NCBI GenBank assembly: GCA_008694505.1
Contig: VZDJ01007755.1
Location: 1,751,409 to 1,815,408, forward strand
Reading direction: 5' to 3'
From: Cyanoderma ruficeps
Lineage: Eukaryota > Chordata > Aves > Passeriformes > Timaliidae
Length of the DNA: 64,000 nucleotides
Positions 61,073 to 64,000 of this stretch are shown in pieces. Every line of letters starts with the position of its first letter. The stretch's first letter is position 1. The position numbers and the translations under genes were made by a program. A model generated the notes under the pieces. It searched no databases, was not told where the DNA came from, and was given only the letters and a program-made list of their open reading frames with translations.

Positions 61073-64000
61073 GTAAATATTTAATGAAGCAACATGTTTA
61101 GAGACATTATTGCTGTCTATTGCTACAGGTCTGCATAGAGAAATTCAGAGAGTAGAATGTGTCCTCAGGTATAGGCTATTTAGATAGGTAGACATATACA
61201 TTTCATAATGTATAATTGAGAGTTACAGTACAACAGTAGTTGATGATCCATAATATCATCCCACAGTTTCAGAGGATGTTACAGTTACATTTTTATTTCC
61301 ATTTTACTTACTCAGAAAAGTTTCATAAACATCTTTTACCAAATATGGTGAAGTGGTCTGGTTATCCCACACTCTTCAGACGTGAAATATAAAAAAAATG
61401 CTAAATATGCATTGAATTTAATGTGATTTTTTTCAATAAATAAATCATTTCTTTAAAGAATGTACATACAGTTACTATGGGATCATGTAGCCATATATCA
61501 AAGTTTGTGCATAATACAGAAATATTTCTTATTCTGTGTGGTTTGGTTGTATTTCTTCAGTGAATAATTATGAAGAACAAAGAGAAGAAATGTATTCAGG
61601 GATGCTACTGGCTATGCTCCCAATGTCCATTTGTGCCAATTAAACTGAGGCTGATATAATCATTTTGTGCCCCACTCAGCTGGGGACATTTTCAGAAATC
61701 ATCAGATTTCTTTTTTGTTTTATGTGTGTTTAGGGTTTTTACTTCATTTCGTGGCAATTATACTAAAAGAAATTCTCTTCTATGTACAGTTTTGCTTTTC
61801 TCAGAAAGTCTGTTACAGGGATTTGATTTAGTTAGAACTAGGTGTTTGGCTTACTTTTGATTCAAGTATGAAATGGTGAGGTTTGACTGCTTATACTTGT
61901 CCCACAAAACCAACTGTCAACAAAGCTTATTTCCTGAGAAATACAGGTACAAGTTTTTGCATGTGCAGGTTTGTATGTGCAAAACATTGTATCATAAATA
62001 TCTTTAACACTGCATTTGCTAAGCACAAACCTTCATTCCTTGAGTGCCATTTGACTAGTTTGGCCTCTTCCATAGAAGATCTGCTGGGAGATTCTTTAGC
62101 TTTCCATACAAAGTATGTCAGTTTTGATGTTCGAGGACTGTTTTAATTTGCTCTGTCTGGGAGTGGATCGAAATGTGCCAGTTGGAGTTAGTGGGGTGTT
62201 GCATGTACAACCTGTGCTGCCTCCTCCCTTGGGCTCCTGCCTCTGCCTCTGCTATGGTGTACACGGGGGTGAAAAAGAAAAGGTGCAGCAACGTTACTGC
62301 CTGAAAGGACTAGCAAATTCCAGTTCATACAGGCTCTCCAGTTTTAACAAAGAACAACATCTATTTTATATTCACATTTTATTCAAAATAAATTAGCAGT
62401 AATTTTACAGATCTTCTTCCCATTTTTTGGACTTTTTCCCCCTTTTGCTTCTTTCATCGTCTTTCAAAGAAAAATAATTGTTATAAATATTAACTGATAT
62501 TTACAAACTTGACATGTTTGTTTTTACATTAATGTCTGTTTAATTCATTTATATTAATGCATTGGAGCAACAGAAACGGAAAATTAAGTGGAGTTCAGAA
62601 ACTATTTTACAAACTCTTAATTCAGCTGTATCATAAATGAGATAAATATATGTGGCAATATAGAAGTTACTTCTTACTGTGATAAGTAATTATGAATGCT
62701 GCCAAATTTGTTTTTTCTGAAAGCTGAACAATTACATTACTGGTGGGAAGATGATTAAATATTATGTAAGGAACTGGAAATTGCTGCCCTGTATTCATTG
62801 AAATAAATGAGAAACTTGGATAAAAAAGGTCTATTTCTTCATGAAAAAAAAAAAATTAAGATATTGTCTGACCCTGTAGAAAGGTGAATGGGGAAAGGGT
62901 CTTTCATGTATTGCTCTCAAATATTTAATGAACATACATTGGAAGCTTCCTGTTCTCTGTCGTAAAGTAATCATTAGACATTTATTACGTGCTTCTTATT
63001 ACTACATTACAGGTGTTACCATTCTAGAGAGTAAATATTGCTCAGGATTGTGATTAATTCTCTCTCAAATTAAGAGTGGACTCAAAGATGATTCAAGTTA
63101 ATGGAAAAACTGCCATTGATTTTCTCTTTTTTTCAATCATCTTCGGATATTAACTGAAATAAAATAGATTTTTTTTGTGTACTTTGCTCAACTCATCAAG
63201 TTTAACTTGCAACTCAGTATCTAAAAAAAAATGATATCTAAACCATCATAAAATATACATCTCATTGGTTCATTTTTGTGTATCTTCCTGTTCCCTTGGT
63301 GGGATATTTGAGATAAATGTGTTTGTGCTTATAGTAGTACTTTGCTGATATGACCATAGTGATACTGTGACTATAGTGACCGTACCGTCCTGGCAATATG
63401 TGTCAGTGCAAAAGTAGACAAAACAGAATAAAATATGTCCCCTGTTGATACAACTGCTTTGGCATCAAAATGCACTTGGTTCAAATCACTTATGCTGAAG
63501 GATAGAAAACTAATGTAAATTGAGCTGTGCAGATTTAACTATACTAATTTCTGGATGCATTGTTTCTTGAATCATATTCATACAGTGTAGAGGTTTAGAA
63601 AGAATTTTTTCTGGTAATTCATTGGTAAGAGGGCATCATTCAAAGGGCTACAATTTTTGCATTTTTTCATAGTGCCAATCCTGATATTTTCAAATAAGAA
63701 TTTTATATTGAGAATTTAAATACATGGAAATGTTTTCTAACAAAAATAATAAGCTGTAAGTTCAGTATACCTAGAAGTAGCCACTGTTATTTTGGCATCT
63801 GAATTTTTATATATAGATGACTGGATTGTGGCTGATGGTTAGAAAACCTAGCAGTTTTATAGAGAGATGAAATGTGCTTGTTTGTTTGTTTGTTTGTTTA
63901 AGTAATGTGAAATTTATCTGGACCATCTGGAATTACTAAGAATCCCTGTATTTTTGCTATGCTTATAAAGGGCAGCACTATTTTAAAGTTTCATTTATTC
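61073..64000 (+). other. TRPA1: TRPA1 intron 8 (partial)
   Basis: At least 2928 nt, open at the window edge. A short (TTTG)n run lies at 63878-63900. No exon with the expected GANI/GADI start was seen. Confidence 0.75.
63878..63900 (+). repeat. (TTTG)n microsatellite
   Basis: About five TTTG units, ending TTTA. Located in TRPA1 intron 8. Confidence 0.9.

Noticed and set aside
1..64000. CRISPR arrays, bacterial operons, phage-type systems
   Set aside because: The spliced vertebrate gene, CR1 LINEs and ERV LTRs identify animal nuclear DNA. No spaced direct-repeat array was seen.

Overview
The window looks like nuclear DNA from a bird. It is AT-rich and gene-poor, carries several CR1 LINE fragments (including avian 3' ends with ATTCTRTG-type tails), and contains long terminal repeats of a common avian ERV family. 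A passerine is plausible from the LTRs, but the sequence does not prove it. The only gene I can support is the 5' part of TRPA1 on the + strand. It starts in a CpG-rich island near 50.2-50.7 kb and runs off the right edge of the window.

Layout. Positions 1-50,200 are intergenic. No protein-coding exon was recognised there on either strand. This part holds: an ERV LTR split by a nested CR1 (212-1020); a 3'-complete CR1 (about 11,992-12,624); a compound inverted repeat (13,053-13,159); a CR1 reverse-transcriptase remnant (about 13,921-14,096); a CR1 3' fragment (about 16,770-16,940); a second LTR of the same family with a 5-bp target duplication (17,482-18,074); a small LTR-like segment with CCAAT and TATA boxes (18,587-18,737); a GC-rich block of unknown nature (about 18,790-19,560); a third, unrelated LTR-like element (22,534-22,977); more CR1 pieces (28,570-28,830; 32,866-33,008; 33,600-34,143; 37,492-37,570); and an old, diverged CR1 just upstream of the gene (about 49,160-49,835).

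Positions 50,498-61,072 hold eight coding exons of TRPA1: 1008 nt, 336 codons, with every phase matching and every intron GT-AG. They encode the short N-terminal segment and the first ankyrin repeats. The rest of the ankyrin domain, the six transmembrane segments and the pore lie to the right. Intron 8 is more than 2.9 kb long and open at the window end.

No new multi-gene system was found. The less ordinary items are an in-frame alternative splice acceptor beside an ambiguous poly-T tract before TRPA1 exon 3, several perfect short-loop inverted repeats, and the nested CR1-in-LTR insertion with an uninterrupted copy of the same LTR available for comparison in the same window. All family assignments come from recognising sequence patterns by eye; no database search was run.
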